From Acidobacteriota bacterium (lineage in GTDB: Bacteria; Acidobacteriota; Blastocatellia; Chloracidobacteriales; JADJPF01): a stretch of DNA of 37,280 bases. The stretch covers positions 1 to 37,280 of the forward strand of contig JACQZQ010000068.1 of NCBI GenBank assembly GCA_016213785.1, in the 5' to 3' direction. This document shows, one piece after another, positions 23,401 through 33,764 of this stretch (position 1 is its first letter; each line of letters opens with the position of its first letter). The notes beneath the pieces were generated by a model that had not been told where the DNA came from, made no database searches, and saw only the letters and a list, made by a program, of their open reading frames with translations. The position numbers were made by a program, and so were the translations under genes.

Positions 23401-26400
23401 ACAAGTGATGAAGAGCAAGCTGTATCTACAGTAATAGCTGGCCCTTGCAGCCCCAATATATAAGCAACTCTGCCAGAAATAACACTGCCAGCACGACCTG
23501 TGGCATTATAGCCTTCATAATTTTCTAAGTCTTGAGTAGTACCATAATCAGAACCCATAGAACCCATATAAACTCCTGTAACTGTTTTAGATAAAGAACT
23601 GGGTTTGATACCTCCTCGCTCTAAAGCTTCCCAAACAATCTCTAGAACAAAGCGCTGTTGCGGATCCATTGAAACAGCTTCTCTAGGAGCTATACCAAAG
23701 AAAGCAGCATCAAATTGGTCTATATCCTTTAAGAATCCTCCTTCTTTACAATAAGTTTTACCTGCTTTATCTGGGTCTGGATCATATAAAGAGTCTATAT
23801 CCCATCGCTTAGCTGGAAATTCTTCTATTGCATCTCTTTCTTCTTTTAATAGTTGCCAATAATCTTCAGGGCTAGAAACATTGCCTGGCAACCTACAAGC
23901 CATTGAAATTATTGCTATTGGCTCTTGTAGCTTTGAATTAAGGCTATTTATTTGATGTTGAGGTAGCGAGTTTGTATAAAGCGGTTCAACTACCTTAAAA
24001 AGGCTCTCATAAATATGCTCAGTAAGAGCAAAAGCAGAAGGATAATTAAAAAGTAGCGCAGCAGGAAATTCTGCTTCAAACATTGCAGATAAACCATTGC
24101 GAATCTCAATGGCTAGTAATGAATCTAAGCCTAATTCTCTAAGGGGTTTTGTAGCGGATAATTCTGTAGCGTCAGGTAAATTTAATATTGATGCAATTTC
24201 TGTTGAAACAATGGATAAAATTGAGGAAAATCTTTTATTTTCTGGCAACGCATTAATTCTTTGTTTCAAAGAATTAGTTGTACTAAGCGCTCTACTAGCT
24301 TTTCTAGAAGGCAAACTTATTTTAACTAAGTCTCTTAAGATACTTAAGTTTGATATATCTTTACTCTGTAAACTTAGGCGAGCGGGAATAAGTAAAGCTG
24401 TTGGCTGGTACATTGCTTTATCTAGAAGCTCTAGACCCTCTTCTTTAGTAAGAGCAAATATTCCTTGCCGATTAATTCTTGCTAAATCTAGAACCGAAAG
24501 ATTAGAAGCCATTCCTCTAGATTTTTGTTCCCATAAGCCCCAAGCAAGACTTTGAGCCACTAATCCTTGTTTTTGCCGATAAGCAGCCAAAACATCTAGA
24601 AAAGTATTGGCAGCACTATAATTACTTTGCCCTGCTGCACCAATTACTCCTGATAAAGACGAAAACATAATAAAGAAATCAAGATTTTTACCTTTTGTAA
24701 GTAAATGTAAATTCCATGTACCCAAAACTTTAGAAGAGAATACACTACTTAATTTCTTGTGATTCATGTTTGTAGTGGTATCATCGCTAACTACTCCAGC
24801 ACAATGAATTACGCCTTTTAATGGAGATTCTTTTGATATCGAGTTAATTACATTTGAAAGTTGGTTTTTATTGGCTATATCACAAGAGAAAATATTAACG
24901 CTTGTACCTATGTCTTCTAATTCTGTTTTTAAGTTTATTGCTTCTTGGTCATTTAATCCTTTTCTTGATACTAAAATCAAATTTTTTACTTTATGTTCTT
25001 TTGCTAGGTGTATTGCTACCAAGCTACCTATCTCGCCTGTTCCGCCTGTTATTAAGACTGTTGCAGTGGGATTAATGGGATTTGGTGATGTTATTGGTAA
25101 CTGCTCAACTGGCTTAAGCCTAGGAACAAGAATTAAGTCATTACAGAGAGCTATTTCTGGTTCTCCAGTAACATTTATTGCTTTTTGCAAAAGTGCAGTA
25201 TTAGATGAACTATTATCAATCAGGCGAATAGACCAATCAGGGTATTCATTACGAATACTTCTAATTAACCCCCATATTGGAGCTAATGAAAGCTCTAAGT
25301 CCTGATCAAATCCTGTATCTATAGCACCTTTTGTTAACCAAATTAGTTCTGTTTTTGTAAACTCTCTTTTAGATAGTAAATCTTGAGCCTGAGCTAAAAC
25401 CCTTTCTGTGTTTGTACTTGCTTGTAATGGAAGTTCTGTGTCTTCTAAGACACTTATTTGCATAATAATTCTTTGTGGAATAGGGTTTTTAACTGTGTAG
25501 GCAAATAAACTTTCTAGATCATTAAAATAGTTGAAGTTTAATTCTTTAGCCAAAGTAATTTCCCCTACTACAACAGTTTCTTTAGCTTTTGAATTTTGGG
25601 GTTTTGGTAAAGCTATCCAATCCACTTTATAAAAATTATTAATCTCTGGTTTTGGTAAAAACTTTTCAATAGGAGCTTTTTGGGTAATGTAGTTTTTTAT
25701 TAAAGCTAGCGCTTGGCCGTTTTCATCCCAATAAACAATATTACTTTGGCTTGAATCTTCAGTTTGAGAGATAAGGTGTAACTGTGCTGCTACTGCAAGG
25801 TTTTTACTGCCATACCACTCTAAGCTTTTTATTGCAAAAGGTAGTCTAGGCACAAATGTGTCATCTTGCTTAGAGGTGGCTGGAACTTCTAAAGCAAAAC
25901 TATTATCAATAAGCCCTGCTGGAATAGGTGAATCTATTGGTACTTCTCTTGGTGCTTTAAAATGCCCATAGGCTAATTGATTAGCAATTTTTGTAGCATT
26001 CTCTATCCACCACCATTGCTTGCCCCATCCTATTTGCCACTTATCAAGTAAAGGTTCTAGAAAATCTGCTGTTTGCGAGGTTTTGAACAGTTGGTTAGTG
26101 TTTTGCTCTGGTAAAGTATATTTTTTTAATAAAGAAAGTTTTGCTCTAGCATGAGTGTTCCATTCGTCTTTCTCATTTTGTGTAGTCAAAGTAACTTGAT
26201 AAGAATCTTCTGTTTCTGGATCAAGTTGGGTAAAAAGTGTAGTCTCGCCTTTAGTATCAGCAAAGGTCAAAGGACAAATAAATTGAACATCATTTAATTC
26301 AATTGCGCTATCAGGCCAACAAGCATCACCTACAGCTAATAGCACCGATAAATAAAAGGCACCAGGCACAACAATTGTGTTATAAACTTTATGATCTTCA

Positions 26401-29400
26401 AGATAAGGCTGAATAGATGGCCCCACTTCTAAGCGATAAACCAAACGCCCATCAGGCAGCATAATACGTTCACCACTTAGCGCATAAGTGCCACTGCTTT
26501 GAATTGCTTTTCTTAAACGAGTAGGCTCTAACCAATAGTGCTGTCTCTGAAATTGATAAGTAGGTAGCTGAACCCGCTTTCCTGGTAAAATAGTAGCCCA
26601 GTTTAGCTCAACTCCAGATAAATAGAGCTTACAAAATGTTTCATTAAGTATATTTAAATCACAATGGTTTTGTTTTATTGATGGATGCCAAGTAACTGTT
26701 TCTTTAGTATTACTTACAGACATTTGTCCTAAAGCGCATAATGTAGGTTGAGGGCCAAGTTCAATAAAAGTAGTGATACCATAATCGACTAAAGAAATAA
26801 TAGCAGGCTTAAACCTAACACTTTGTCTGATTTGCTTAGCCCAATAGCTAGGTTTGGTAAAACATTCTTTTTCTATTTTACCAGTTAAATTAGAGGCTAT
26901 AGGAATAGAGGGACTATTTAGCTTAATCTTTCTTACTTCTTTTTCAAAATCCTCAAGAATAGGCTCCATCATCTGTGAATGAAAAGCATGTGATACTTTC
27001 AGCTTTTTATATTTTATAGACTCTTTTTCTAAAGTTTTAATAAAAGAGTCTACTTCATCGCTTTGACCAGAAATAACTGTTTGATTAGGTGAGTTTATTC
27101 CTGCTATTGATATTTTTGAGAAAGGTTTTATTAATTCTAAAGTTTTCTCTTCATCAAGCTCTAAAGAGAGCATAGAACCGTTTTCAACGCTACTCATTAG
27201 CCTTCCGCGTTCTACTGAAAGCTTTAAGCCATCTTCCAATGAAAATACACCTGCACAGACGGCAGCTACAAGCTCCCCTATACTATGTCCTAATAATGCA
27301 CTTGGAATAACTCCAAATGCTCGCCACATTTGATATAGAGAATACTCTACTATAAATAGAGCTACTTGGGTGTATTCAGTCTGATCTAGTAAACTTGCTA
27401 GCTTGCTACCTTCTTCGGCAAATATTATTTCTAATAATGAGTGATTAAGTAATGGATTAACTATTTCTAAACATTTATTTAATGTTTCTCTAAATATAGG
27501 TTCTCTCTCATAAAGACCTTTTGCCATTCCTACGTATTGAGCGCCTTGACCTGTAAATAGAAATGCTATTTTAGGTTCTTCTAAGTTTGCTAACCCTGTG
27601 TGAGCTAGTGTTGAGTAATCATAGCTAACATATCCTTTTAATTGCTTTATTAGCTCTGCTCTTTCTGTTATTTCTATTGATAGTCTATGAGCAAAGTGTG
27701 TTCTATAGGTTGCAGTATGACCTATATCTCTTAAGTCTATATTTGGATGCTTTTCTATATATTCTGCATAACTTTCTACTTGTGCTTTTAATGCTTCTTC
27801 TGTTTGCCCTGATAATAATAGGAATTTTCCTATTGGTTGTTTATCTTTATCTTTTTTTTGTATTTCTGGGCTTTCTTCTAATATTACATGAGCATTTGTT
27901 CCACTAAGACCAAAAGCGCTTATAGCAGCAAATCTAGGTCTTCCATTCTTTTGCCAAATTTTTTCTTGAGCATTAACCTTAATAGGCAGTTCTTCCCAAT
28001 TAATATAGGGGCTGGGTTCTATAAAATGTAGACTGCGAGGCAATTTCTCATGTTGGAGTGATAGAGCTACTTTTATAAGCCCAGCTATCCCTGATGCTGC
28101 TTCTAGGTGGCCTATATTAGTTTTAACTGTACCAATTAATAATGGATTTTCCTTAAGTCGCTCTTTAGCATATACTGAGGCGGCAGCTTGTACTTCTATA
28201 GGATCTCCTAGTTCTGTTCCTGTTCCATGACATTCTAAATAATCAATTTCAGAAGGAGAAAGTTTAGCTTTTCTTAGAGCTTCACTTATTACAGATTGTT
28301 GAGCTAGACCATTAGGAACAGTTAACCCACTGCTAGCTCCATCATGATTTATTGCTGAAGATTTTATTAGCGCTAAGATATTATCTCCTGCTTTTTGAGC
28401 ATCAGATAGACGTTTTAATACAACCATTCCACAACCCTCGCCCCGAGTATATCCGTCTGCTTTATTTGAAAATGTATGGCAACGTCCTGTTGGCGAAAGG
28501 GCTTTTATAGCAGAAAGTATTTTATAGGATTCTTCTGAAAGTATAAGGCTTACACCACCTGCTAAGGCTGTGTCACATTCATAGTTATTAAGAGATTGAC
28601 AAGCTAAATGTAGGGACACCAAGGAAGAGGAACAAGCTGTATCTATTGCTAAAGCGGGGCCTTGCAGACCTAAAGTATAAGCAATTCTTCCTGCTAAAAA
28701 TGATGGTTGATTTCCTGTTAGAGCATAAGTTTTTATTTCTTGGTCTTGGCTAGAAAAACTAGCATAGCTACTAGAAGTCAATCCTATAAAAATTCCTGTA
28801 AGGCTATTGCGTAAGGTGTTTGCAATAATATTAGCATTCTCAAGGGCTTCCCAGCTTACTTCTAGTAAAAGTCTTTGTTGAGGATCTAAAGCTTTAGCTT
28901 CGCGGGGAGAGATATGGAAAAAGCTAGCATCAAAACCTTTTACATCATCAAGAAAAGCTCCCCATTTTGAATAGCTCGTTGATTGTTTTTTTGGGTCTGG
29001 ATCATAAAACCCTTCTATTTTCCATCTTTCTTGAGGTATCTCTGTTACAGCATCTTGTCCTTGTTCTAGTAGCCTCCAAAAGCTGTCTAAATCTTTAACT
29101 CCTCCTGGAAATCGGCAAGCCGCCCCTACTATTGCTATTGGCTCTTGCTTATCACCAAAAACTATTTGCCTTTCTTGCTTATCTTTACTTTCAAGGCTAA
29201 AAATTTGATTAAACAAATAATTGCTTAATTTTTCTACATTTGGATATTCAAATGCTATTGTGCTTGGAAGCGATATGTCCAAAGCTTGTTGTAATTGCAG
29301 GCGCAACTGTGTTGCCATTAAAGAATCAAGCCCTTGTTCAGCAAAACCTCTCTTAAGTTCTACATCACTCTTTGATGTCCCTAATAATTTAGAAATTTGT

Positions 29401-32400
29401 TCTCTAACAAGTTGGGTTAATTCAAGCTTTCTTTCATTTAATGGTAAATGCCCTAGCGTTGACTGATATTGTTGTTTTTGTTGGGAGGAGTTTTTTAAAA
29501 TTTCAGCTTTCTTTTCTGTGTCAATTAATTGTGCTAATAATTTTTGTTGGGATGGGGACAAAAGTTTATAGTAAAGCTGCCAATTATAAGGTAATACTCC
29601 TAGTATCGTTTGTTGAGACAAACCTACTTGTTCTAGAACTTTTAAGCCCTCTTTAATAGAAAATGAGCCTATGCCAAAGTTAGTTGCTAAAGACTCAGTA
29701 AGTGAGCTTTGGCTAGCCATACCTTCACCTCTCCAAGCACCCCAGGCTATGCTTAAAGCAGTGCGGCCTTGAGAACGACGCTCAAAAGCTAAAGCATCTA
29801 GAAAAGCATTAGCAGCAGCATAAGCAGATGTTTGCCTTAGCCCTAACCAAGCTGAAGCAGAGGAATACATCACCAAAAAGTCTAGCTCCATTTCTAAACT
29901 AAGCTGATGTAAATTTATTGCTCCTTCTACTTTGGCTTTAGTGTTCTCAAGCCAATTTTCTTCTGTTAATTCAAGTAGAGAGCATTGTTTAACAGCACCA
30001 GCCGCATGAACTATTCCTTTTAATGGAGGAAGCTCACTACTTATTTGTGCAAAAAGTAACTCTAGTTTTTCCTTGTCTGAAACATCAATTTTTGGAGTCC
30101 AAACAACTGCACCTGCTTTGCAAAGCTCATCAATAATTACTTGCTGATTGTTGTTAGTAATCCCATGACGGCTTAATAAAACCAACGATCTAGCGCCACG
30201 ATTTACTAAATCCTTGGCTAAAGCAAGACCTAAAGAACCTGTTCCGCCACTAATAAGATAACTTGAGTTTATTTGTATAGATAAAGATTCTTTTCTAGAT
30301 AAATAGTTATAAGGTTGTAATCTTGATATATAAATGGAGTTATCTCTTAGTACTAGTTCAGGTTCAAGTTCTGACCAATCACAAACAGCCTTAAATAAAG
30401 GGAGAGTTTTCTTAAACCCACTACTAGTAATTTCAGCACTTAAATCAATTAATCGACAAAATAGACTGGGGTGTTCCCAAGCTAAAACTCTTGCCAGCCC
30501 CCAAAATATGTTTTGTATAGGTGAAACCTTCTCAGTTGCTTTGATTGATTGGGCACCACGAGTTACCAAACATAATTTTAGTAATATGTTTTTGCTTGAA
30601 ATTACATTAAGTAAATTAAGTAAAGGTAATATTTCCTCTGTAAATATTTTGCTAAATTGGGTTTCTATATTTAAGTTAATAGGCCACAAATAGATCAAAC
30701 TATTTATTGTTATGTTTTTACCTTCAAGTACTTGAAACAACTTAAAATAATCATCAATTGAATTTGGGTTGATATAGAATGTATTTTCTTTTTCTTCAAT
30801 AAATTTATCACTTATTTTTACAAGTACTGTTTGTTTTCCATCAGTGTGTAAGCTTTCTATTAACTCTTTAGTTACCCCTGTTTTATCACAAAATATTAAC
30901 CAAGTATCTTTAGCATTTTTATTAGAAGCAGGCACGTCTATTAAATTCCAGCTAAGATTATAGAGAAGCCGCTCAATACCTCTTGAATGTTGAGTTTTAA
31001 GAGATTTATCAAACCAGTAGCTTTGACGTTGAAAAGGATATGTTGGTAAATCAACATATTTACCTGTTAAGAGACTTGACCAATCTAAACTTACACCAAG
31101 GCAGTGAGTTAAGCCTAAAGATAAAATAATAGATTCTAGTTGAGGTTGTTCTCTCTTAAGCGAACCAACTACACCACCTATTGCTTGAAATTCTTTTCTG
31201 AGCGCTTCAATGGATAAACTAAGCAAAGGATGAGGGCTTTGTTCTATCATCACATATTCGCTACTTTTCCATAAGTTTTCTATGACTTCACCAAATCTTA
31301 CTGGCTGTCGTAAGTTAAGATACCAATACTCAGGTGTTAATTTCTCTCCTTCTATGAGGCTGGCTGTTACTGTAGAAATAAAGTCTATTTTACTTGGGCT
31401 ATGTTTTATTTCTTTTATCTCAGCAATAAGTTGGTCTTTAATAGAGTCAATTTGAGGAGAGTGAGAAGCATAATCAACTTGGATTTTACGAGCAAACACT
31501 TTTTCTTCTTCTAGTTCTGTTAATAATTTTTCAATAGCTAGAGTTTCACCAGAAACAATAGTTTGACTAGGGCTATTACTTGCTGCTATTGATATTTTTC
31601 CTTCATAAGAAGCTTTGGATAACCTTTCTTTAGTTTGAGTAGTATTGAGTTCAAGCAAAGCCATCAAGCCTTGGCCTGAAAGCTGTTTTACTACTCTGCT
31701 ACGACTACATACAAGCTTTACTGCATCTTCTAAAGTAAGAATCCCAGAGATATAAGCAGCAACTACTTCACCTTGAGAATGTCCAACTACCACATCTGGT
31801 TTTATACCAAAGTCGTTCCAAATAGCTGTAATAGCCACCGCCATTGCAAAAAGTACTGGTTGGACTACGTCTATTTTATCTAAGCGTGATTTGTCTTTTG
31901 GTGCTAAGAGTTCTTCTATTACTGAAAAGTTAGCTTCTTTTTTTATTGCTTTATCACATTGTTCTATAGCTTTATGGAAAACAGAACTCTCTAGCAGTTC
32001 TTTGCCCATTCCAAGCCATTGTGAGCCTTGCCCTGGGTAGATAAATACTACTTTTGCATTTTTTGTTGTGGCTTCTTCTGTGGCTACTAATGGATTTGAT
32101 AAGGTTTCAGAGAACTCTTTTAATGTCTTAATTAATTGCTCTCTATTTCTAACTAGAATGGCTGCTCTATGCTGAAAGTGCGTTCTATAATTTGCAGCAG
32201 TATAACAAATATCTTCTAGTGTCTGCTCAGGATTTGTTTCTATATGTTGAGCATATTGAGCAGCTTGAGATTTTAAGGCTTCTTTACTTTTTCCTGATAT
32301 TAGCAACAAGCTTACTTTTGATTTTTGCTCTTTATTAAATTCTTTAGCTTCTATGGGGAGTGGAAACTCTTCTAATACAATATGAGCATTTGTTCCACCA

Positions 32401-33728
32401 AAACCAAAAGAACTAACCCCAGCAATAGCACCATCTTCTAATCTAGGCCAATCTTCTAAAGAAGCCTGAACTTTTAGCGGTAATTCATTAAATGGGATAA
32501 ATGGGTTTGGTTTTTCAAAATGAAGATTAGGTACAAGGGTATGATTTTTTAATGACAATGCTACTTTTATTAAGCCTGCAATCCCGGCAGCAGACTCAAG
32601 ATGCCCTATATTGGTTTTTACTGATCCTATTGCACATTTATTTTCTATAGAGCGATCTTTTTTTAAGACGTTTCCTAAAGCTTGTACTTCTATAGGATCT
32701 CCAAGAGATGTTCCTGTTCCATGCGCTTCAATGTAAGACACTAAAGATGGTGAAATATCAGCTTTTGTGTAAGCAGCCTCTAAAACTGCTTCTTGAGATA
32801 AGCGATTTGGTGCTGTTAAGCCATTTGTTCTGCCATCTTGGTTGACAGCACTTCCTCTAATGACTGCATAGATTGGATCTTTTGATTCTAGAGCATCACT
32901 TAATCTCTTTAATACTATTATTCCTACTCCTTCTGCGCGAACATAGCCATTTGCTCTAGAGTCAAAGGTTTTGCATTTACCATCAGGAGCAAGAAAACCA
33001 GCTTTAGTAAAACTAATACTAAATTCAGGTGAAAGAATTAAATTTACTCCCCCGGCTAAAGCTAAGCTAGATTCCTTATTTAATAAACTTTGGCAAGCTA
33101 AATGAACTGCGACTAGGGAAGAAGAGCAAGCTGTATCAACTGCCATACTTGGGCCACGAAAATCATATATATAAGAAAGCCTATTTGCTGCAATACTAAA
33201 TGCACCACCAGTTCCCACATATACATTGCTAAGATTTGAGCCGCTTAATTGCATCCGGCTATAATCGTCGGCTGCTATGCCAATAAATACACCTGTTTGA
33301 GAACCTCTAAGTTTATCAGGTAGTTGTTTAGCGTTTTCTAAAGCTTCCCAGCTAGTTTCTAATAACAGTCTTTGTTGTGGATCCATATGGGCGGCTTCAG
33401 CAGATGAGATTTCAAAAAAAGAAGAGTCAAATTTATCTACTTCTTTTATAAAACCACCCCAACGAGTGTTTATTTTTCCTGGGGCTAAAGGGTCAGTATC
33501 ATAAAGTTCGTCAATATCCCATCTATCTGATGGAACTTCTGTTATAGCATCTACTGCGTTTTTTAATAAATGCCAGAACGTTTCTGGGCTATTAGCACCG
33601 CCAGGAAACCTACAACCTATTCCAATTATTGCAATTGGTTCAGTTAAACCTATTCTATTTATTTCAGACAAAAATATTTGACGTTTTGCTGAAGACATTT
33701 TAGAAAAACGCTCAACAAATCTACTCAT
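17490..33728 (-). CDS. Type I modular polyketide synthase (gene A), modules 1-3
   Basis: Encodes 5412 aa in one uninterrupted frame. Domain order: short N-terminal segment (1-29); module 1 KS-AT-KR-ACP (30 to about 1505); module 2 KS-AT-DH-KR-ACP (1529 to about 3240); module 3 KS-AT-DH-ER-KR-ACP (3269 to about 5325); C-terminal tail (about 5330-5412), probably a docking domain. It lacks a loading module of its own. The FAAL-ACP gene ends 36 bp upstream, so KS1 should take the acyl starter from that ACP. It lacks a thioesterase, and gene B begins in the overlapping ATGA, so the chain should pass to module 4. The ATG at 33726-33728 has a good ribosome binding site, AGGGG (complement of 33737-33741), 8 nt upstream. 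All KS, AT, KR and ACP active-site residues are present, so nothing suggests a dead module. Confidence 0.97.
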   Translation of the reverse strand: MSRFVERFSKMSSAKRQIFLSEINRIGLTEPIAIIGIGCRFPGGANSPETFWHLLKNAVDAITEVPSDRWDIDELYDTDPLAPGKINTRWGGFIKEVDKFDSSFFEISSAEAAHMDPQQRLLLETSWEALENAKQLPDKLRGSQTGVFIGIAADDYSRMQLSGSNLSNVYVGTGGAFSIAANRLSYIYDFRGPSMAVDTACSSSLVAVHLACQSLLNKESSLALAGGVNLILSPEFSISFTKAGFLAPDGKCKTFDSRANGYVRAEGVGIIVLKRLSDALESKDPIYAVIRGSAVNQDGRTNGLTAPNRLSQEAVLEAAYTKADISPSLVSYIEAHGTGTSLGDPIEVQALGNVLKKDRSIENKCAIGSVKTNIGHLESAAGIAGLIKVALSLKNHTLVPNLHFEKPNPFIPFNELPLKVQASLEDWPRLEDGAIAGVSSFGFGGTNAHIVLEEFPLPIEAKEFNKEQKSKVSLLLISGKSKEALKSQAAQYAQHIETNPEQTLEDICYTAANYRTHFQHRAAILVRNREQLIKTLKEFSETLSNPLVATEEATTKNAKVVFIYPGQGSQWLGMGKELLESSVFHKAIEQCDKAIKKEANFSVIEELLAPKDKSRLDKIDVVQPVLFAMAVAITAIWNDFGIKPDVVVGHSQGEVVAAYISGILTLEDAVKLVCSRSRVVKQLSGQGLMALLELNTTQTKERLSKASYEGKISIAASNSPSQTIVSGETLAIEKLLTELEEEKVFARKIQVDYASHSPQIDSIKDQLIAEIKEIKHSPSKIDFISTVTASLIEGEKLTPEYWYLNLRQPVRFGEVIENLWKSSEYVMIEQSPHPLLSLSIEALRKEFQAIGGVVGSLKREQPQLESIILSLGLTHCLGVSLDWSSLLTGKYVDLPTYPFQRQSYWFDKSLKTQHSRGIERLLYNLSWNLIDVPASNKNAKDTWLIFCDKTGVTKELIESLHTDGKQTVLVKISDKFIEEKENTFYINPNSIDDYFKLFQVLEGKNITINSLIYLWPINLNIETQFSKIFTEEILPLLNLLNVISSKNILLKLCLVTRGAQSIKATEKVSPIQNIFWGLARVLAWEHPSLFCRLIDLSAEITSSGFKKTLPLFKAVCDWSELEPELVLRDNSIYISRLQPYNYLSRKESLSIQINSSYLISGGTGSLGLALAKDLVNRGARSLVLLSRHGITNNNQQVIIDELCKAGAVVWTPKIDVSDKEKLELLFAQISSELPPLKGIVHAAGAVKQCSLLELTEENWLENTKAKVEGAINLHQLSLEMELDFLVMYSSASAWLGLRQTSAYAAANAFLDALAFERRSQGRTALSIAWGAWRGEGMASQSSLTESLATNFGIGSFSIKEGLKVLEQVGLSQQTILGVLPYNWQLYYKLLSPSQQKLLAQLIDTEKKAEILKNSSQQKQQYQSTLGHLPLNERKLELTQLVREQISKLLGTSKSDVELKRGFAEQGLDSLMATQLRLQLQQALDISLPSTIAFEYPNVEKLSNYLFNQIFSLESKDKQERQIVFGDKQEPIAIVGAACRFPGGVKDLDSFWRLLEQGQDAVTEIPQERWKIEGFYDPDPKKQSTSYSKWGAFLDDVKGFDASFFHISPREAKALDPQQRLLLEVSWEALENANIIANTLRNSLTGIFIGLTSSSYASFSSQDQEIKTYALTGNQPSFLAGRIAYTLGLQGPALAIDTACSSSLVSLHLACQSLNNYECDTALAGGVSLILSEESYKILSAIKALSPTGRCHTFSNKADGYTRGEGCGMVVLKRLSDAQKAGDNILALIKSSAINHDGASSGLTVPNGLAQQSVISEALRKAKLSPSEIDYLECHGTGTELGDPIEVQAAASVYAKERLKENPLLIGTVKTNIGHLEAASGIAGLIKVALSLQHEKLPRSLHFIEPSPYINWEELPIKVNAQEKIWQKNGRPRFAAISAFGLSGTNAHVILEESPEIQKKDKDKQPIGKFLLLSGQTEEALKAQVESYAEYIEKHPNIDLRDIGHTATYRTHFAHRLSIEITERAELIKQLKGYVSYDYSTLAHTGLANLEEPKIAFLFTGQGAQYVGMAKGLYEREPIFRETLNKCLEIVNPLLNHSLLEIIFAEEGSKLASLLDQTEYTQVALFIVEYSLYQMWRAFGVIPSALLGHSIGELVAAVCAGVFSLEDGLKLSVERGRLMSSVENGSMLSLELDEEKTLELIKPFSKISIAGINSPNQTVISGQSDEVDSFIKTLEKESIKYKKLKVSHAFHSQMMEPILEDFEKEVRKIKLNSPSIPIASNLTGKIEKECFTKPSYWAKQIRQSVRFKPAIISLVDYGITTFIELGPQPTLCALGQMSVSNTKETVTWHPSIKQNHCDLNILNETFCKLYLSGVELNWATILPGKRVQLPTYQFQRQHYWLEPTRLRKAIQSSGTYALSGERIMLPDGRLVYRLEVGPSIQPYLEDHKVYNTIVVPGAFYLSVLLAVGDACWPDSAIELNDVQFICPLTFADTKGETTLFTQLDPETEDSYQVTLTTQNEKDEWNTHARAKLSLLKKYTLPEQNTNQLFKTSQTADFLEPLLDKWQIGWGKQWWWIENATKIANQLAYGHFKAPREVPIDSPIPAGLIDNSFALEVPATSKQDDTFVPRLPFAIKSLEWYGSKNLAVAAQLHLISQTEDSSQSNIVYWDENGQALALIKNYITQKAPIEKFLPKPEINNFYKVDWIALPKPQNSKAKETVVVGEITLAKELNFNYFNDLESLFAYTVKNPIPQRIIMQISVLEDTELPLQASTNTERVLAQAQDLLSKREFTKTELIWLTKGAIDTGFDQDLELSLAPIWGLIRSIRNEYPDWSIRLIDNSSSNTALLQKAINVTGEPEIALCNDLILVPRLKPVEQLPITSPNPINPTATVLITGGTGEIGSLVAIHLAKEHKVKNLILVSRKGLNDQEAINLKTELEDIGTSVNIFSCDIANKNQLSNVINSISKESPLKGVIHCAGVVSDDTTTNMNHKKLSSVFSSKVLGTWNLHLLTKGKNLDFFIMFSSLSGVIGAAGQSNYSAANTFLDVLAAYRQKQGLVAQSLAWGLWEQKSRGMASNLSVLDLARINRQGIFALTKEEGLELLDKAMYQPTALLIPARLSLQSKDISNLSILRDLVKISLPSRKASRALSTTNSLKQRINALPENKRFSSILSIVSTEIASILNLPDATELSATKPLRELGLDSLLAIEIRNGLSAMFEAEFPAALLFNYPSAFALTEHIYESLFKVVEPLYTNSLPQHQINSLNSKLQEPIAIISMACRLPGNVSSPEDYWQLLKEERDAIEEFPAKRWDIDSLYDPDPDKAGKTYCKEGGFLKDIDQFDAAFFGIAPREAVSMDPQQRFVLEIVWEALERGGIKPSSLSKTVTGVYMGSMGSDYGTTQDLENYEGYNATGRAGSVISGRVAYILGLQGPAITVDTACSSSLVALHLACQALRLDECEMAICGGVQLMATPSMFVEFSRLKALAADGRCKSFSAQADGAAWSEGCGILVLKRLSDAQKDRDNVLAVIKGTAINQDGRSQGLTAPNGLSQQRLINKTLQLSNLKPEDIDAIEAHGTGTTLGDPIEATSLAEVFSSSRLEGKPLYLGSSKSNLGHSQAAAGVAGIIKMVLALENQMLPKTLYSEAPSPHIKWEGSGLKLLSKAESWPRNSRVRRCGVSSFGISGTNAHIILEEAPLLNNNEVNEVKHQLGKLLLLSGQTEEALKAQATQYAKYIENHAEHSLLDICHSAALYRTHFSYRASVLVRDRDQILETLKEFAEKGSSSLISKAQVTVENPKIVFVYPGQGSQWLGMGQELFAISDAFRNSIEKSDEVIKKEANFSVIEELLATKENSRLDDIEVVQPILFTMAVAITALWEELGIKADVVVGHSQGEVVAAYISGILTLEDAVKVVCRRSRIVKQITGLGLMAMLELTTAQTQTLISKDCYKGKISIAVSNSPSQTVVSGETKAIEELLIELEKEKIFARKIQVDYASHSPQIETLKTQIIEELQCIAPKAAKIEFISTVTQEKLQGEELNNEYWYRNLREPVNFAKVIEKLWAGGQCVMIEQSPHPLLTLSMEEIRKQLSAKGAVVNSLKREQPQLETILLSLGAIHCSGVEVNWVNLLSGKYVDIPTYPFQRQRYWLESDKEKITDISTIGLTSAQHPLLGATTQLAEGGHLFTALLSLKEHAWLSDHQVFNTVVFPATAYLELAWRALEVLGATSLSQLTLMSPIVLKKDSSTQLQLKINKADEQGSLVFYSRKESESNDSNWIENSTGLFSVSNSTDIDKEEIKELEAWPPKGFQALTVEGVYSKLEEIGLNYGSTFQCLKEVYRNNQTVYAKVELSDEQAKEAEKYAIHPALLDSALHSIFFLYQETDKQSVRLPFEINGATLYTKGAKELYARLALKNEETVEISLYDTEGLLVANIKELVLRTASAEQIKQATTEEIEHLYKLQWRPIDVKEKTNKLEDAVVIGNSTLAQALNVPLFENIQKLLSITPTPKHIIIDTTSLSTQSNEHLANTTIENTQLALEQIQTLLKEEKLFQSELVWITKQAISTGVDDEILDLPHSSIWGLIRSVRNEYVNRKFHLIDIDTFNNNQLLLSALAVLAEQSETELAIRGKFILAPRLSSIKQEVEKLSIPNLKSPWCFSLEQAGAIEKLQITDSPQGQLPLGEQEVRIKVKALGINFLDVVRTLGMVSIKDRPLLAEASGIIVEVGTLVKGFAVGDRVMGLLNSNGGSIAIANSKFICKTPENLSYQEAATIPVAFITAYYALFDLGKLKAGEKILIHAGTGATGMAAVQLARLKNAEVFVTASPSKWKVLLDQGFDKSHISSSRDLDFEAHFLKQTDFEGMDLVLNSLAKDFVDASLRLLPRGGRFLEMGKTDIRDSKAIADKYLGVKYQALDSLYAGIDRTVEILEDLIRLFQEGQLKPLPYKTYDAREAHFAFRHMANAHHIGKLLLLPPHPLELNGTVLITGGTGELGSLFAQHLVKEYGAKDLLLISNRGLNAPLALQTKITLEQLGANVEIKACDVTDLDSLKKLINDLPADKPLKAIIHAAGTLDDGLVLEQTREKFTKVMSSKVLGAWNLHLLTKDRDLELFLMYSSFTGIIGSPGQNNYAAANTFLDALAAYRQKQGLTAQSLAWSFWQQQGTGMTSHLGKAELARMKRQGIEVISQQEGVRLFDRSISKPDSLLIPSKFNLSNLAKNEQLAPLFSEIVKRKAIRQSRKSSTNKASNLKHKLTPLAENQRLELLLSNVCTEIAMVLVLPNSNLVAIDRPLKELGLDSLMAVELRNRLSYLSGLELPASLLFDYPTPKSITDFLYNKLFPGTEENTSSDKQLHKTLIQAISNTSITELKALGIFDELCKVAGDFTVNDKADEIQIDVQNIENLETQEVDQLIKNIVGELELL
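17493..17741 (-). other. C-terminal docking region of gene A
   Basis: About 83 residues follow the module 3 ACP. They look helical ([18 protein letters not shown]) and end in an acidic stretch ([20 protein letters not shown]). Gene B starts with a basic, coiled-coil-like helix ([17 protein letters not shown]). Such acidic C-terminal and basic N-terminal helices are typical of PKS subunit docking pairs; the pairing here is inferred. Confidence 0.6.
17754..23924 (-). other. PKS module 3 (gene A): KS-AT(methylmalonyl-type)-DH-ER-KR-ACP, fully reducing
   Basis: KS: Cys3438, His3573, His3613 (NLGHSQ). AT: Ser3888 in GHSQGE and YASHS at 3990-3994. DH: His4194 in [11 protein letters not shown] and Asp4363 in [12 protein letters not shown]: about residues 4643-4967 (nt about 18830-19800), with NFLDVV and the nucleotide-binding motif [14 protein letters not shown] near 4790. 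[14 protein letters not shown] present, Tyr5120. ACP: Ser5288. This is the only module with an ER; it should give a saturated, methyl-branched two-carbon unit. The KS resembles module 4 and the AT resembles module 1, so the module is a recombinant. Confidence 0.94.
24009..29144 (-). other. PKS module 2 (gene A): KS-AT(malonyl)-DH-KR-ACP
   Basis: KS: Cys1699, His1834, His1874. AT: Ser2149 in [10 protein letters not shown] and HAFHS at 2247-2251, the malonyl fingerprint. DH: His2446 in [12 protein letters not shown] (Gly position is Asn, Pro kept) and Asp2608 in LIDNSFAL; the usual Gln/His four residues after that Asp is Ala. [15 protein letters not shown] at the LDD position, Tyr3037. ACP: Ser3203. 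Expected product is an unbranched enoyl thioester. AT and DH closely resemble those of module 4. Confidence 0.92.
29214..33641 (-). other. PKS module 1 (gene A): KS-AT(methylmalonyl-type)-KR-ACP
   Basis: KS: Cys201 in DTACSSS, His336 in EAHGTGT, His376 in NIGHLE. AT: Ser651 in [11 protein letters not shown] and YASHS at 753-757 (methylmalonyl-type fingerprint). The AT is followed by the structural half of a KR and then the catalytic half: SGGTGSLG around residue 1155 and Tyr1303 in SAYAAAN. The LDD position reads VKQ, so the B-type signature is absent, and a Trp lies next to the position diagnostic for A-type; stereochemistry is therefore uncertain. ACP: Ser1469. With no DH, the product should be an alpha-methyl-beta-hydroxy thioester. 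This KR belongs to a different lineage from the other four. Confidence 0.93.
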
Positions 33729-33764
33729 AAATAATTCCCCTACCTAATAACTATATTTATAATC

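Noticed and set aside
24097-24555. Plus-strand open frame of 152 codons
   Set aside because: It lies antisense to the KR-ACP of module 2, has no recognisable domain and follows the mirrored codon pattern of the PKS gene.
30334-30693. Plus-strand open frame of 119 codons (and similar ones at 24871-25305 and 18481-18834)
   Set aside because: All are antisense within well-supported PKS domains, with no ribosome binding site or domain signature.
17490-33728. CRISPR-like or tandem repeat signal from the many repeated motifs
   Set aside because: The repeats are homologous catalytic domains of successive PKS modules, spaced by kilobases, not short direct repeats with spacers.
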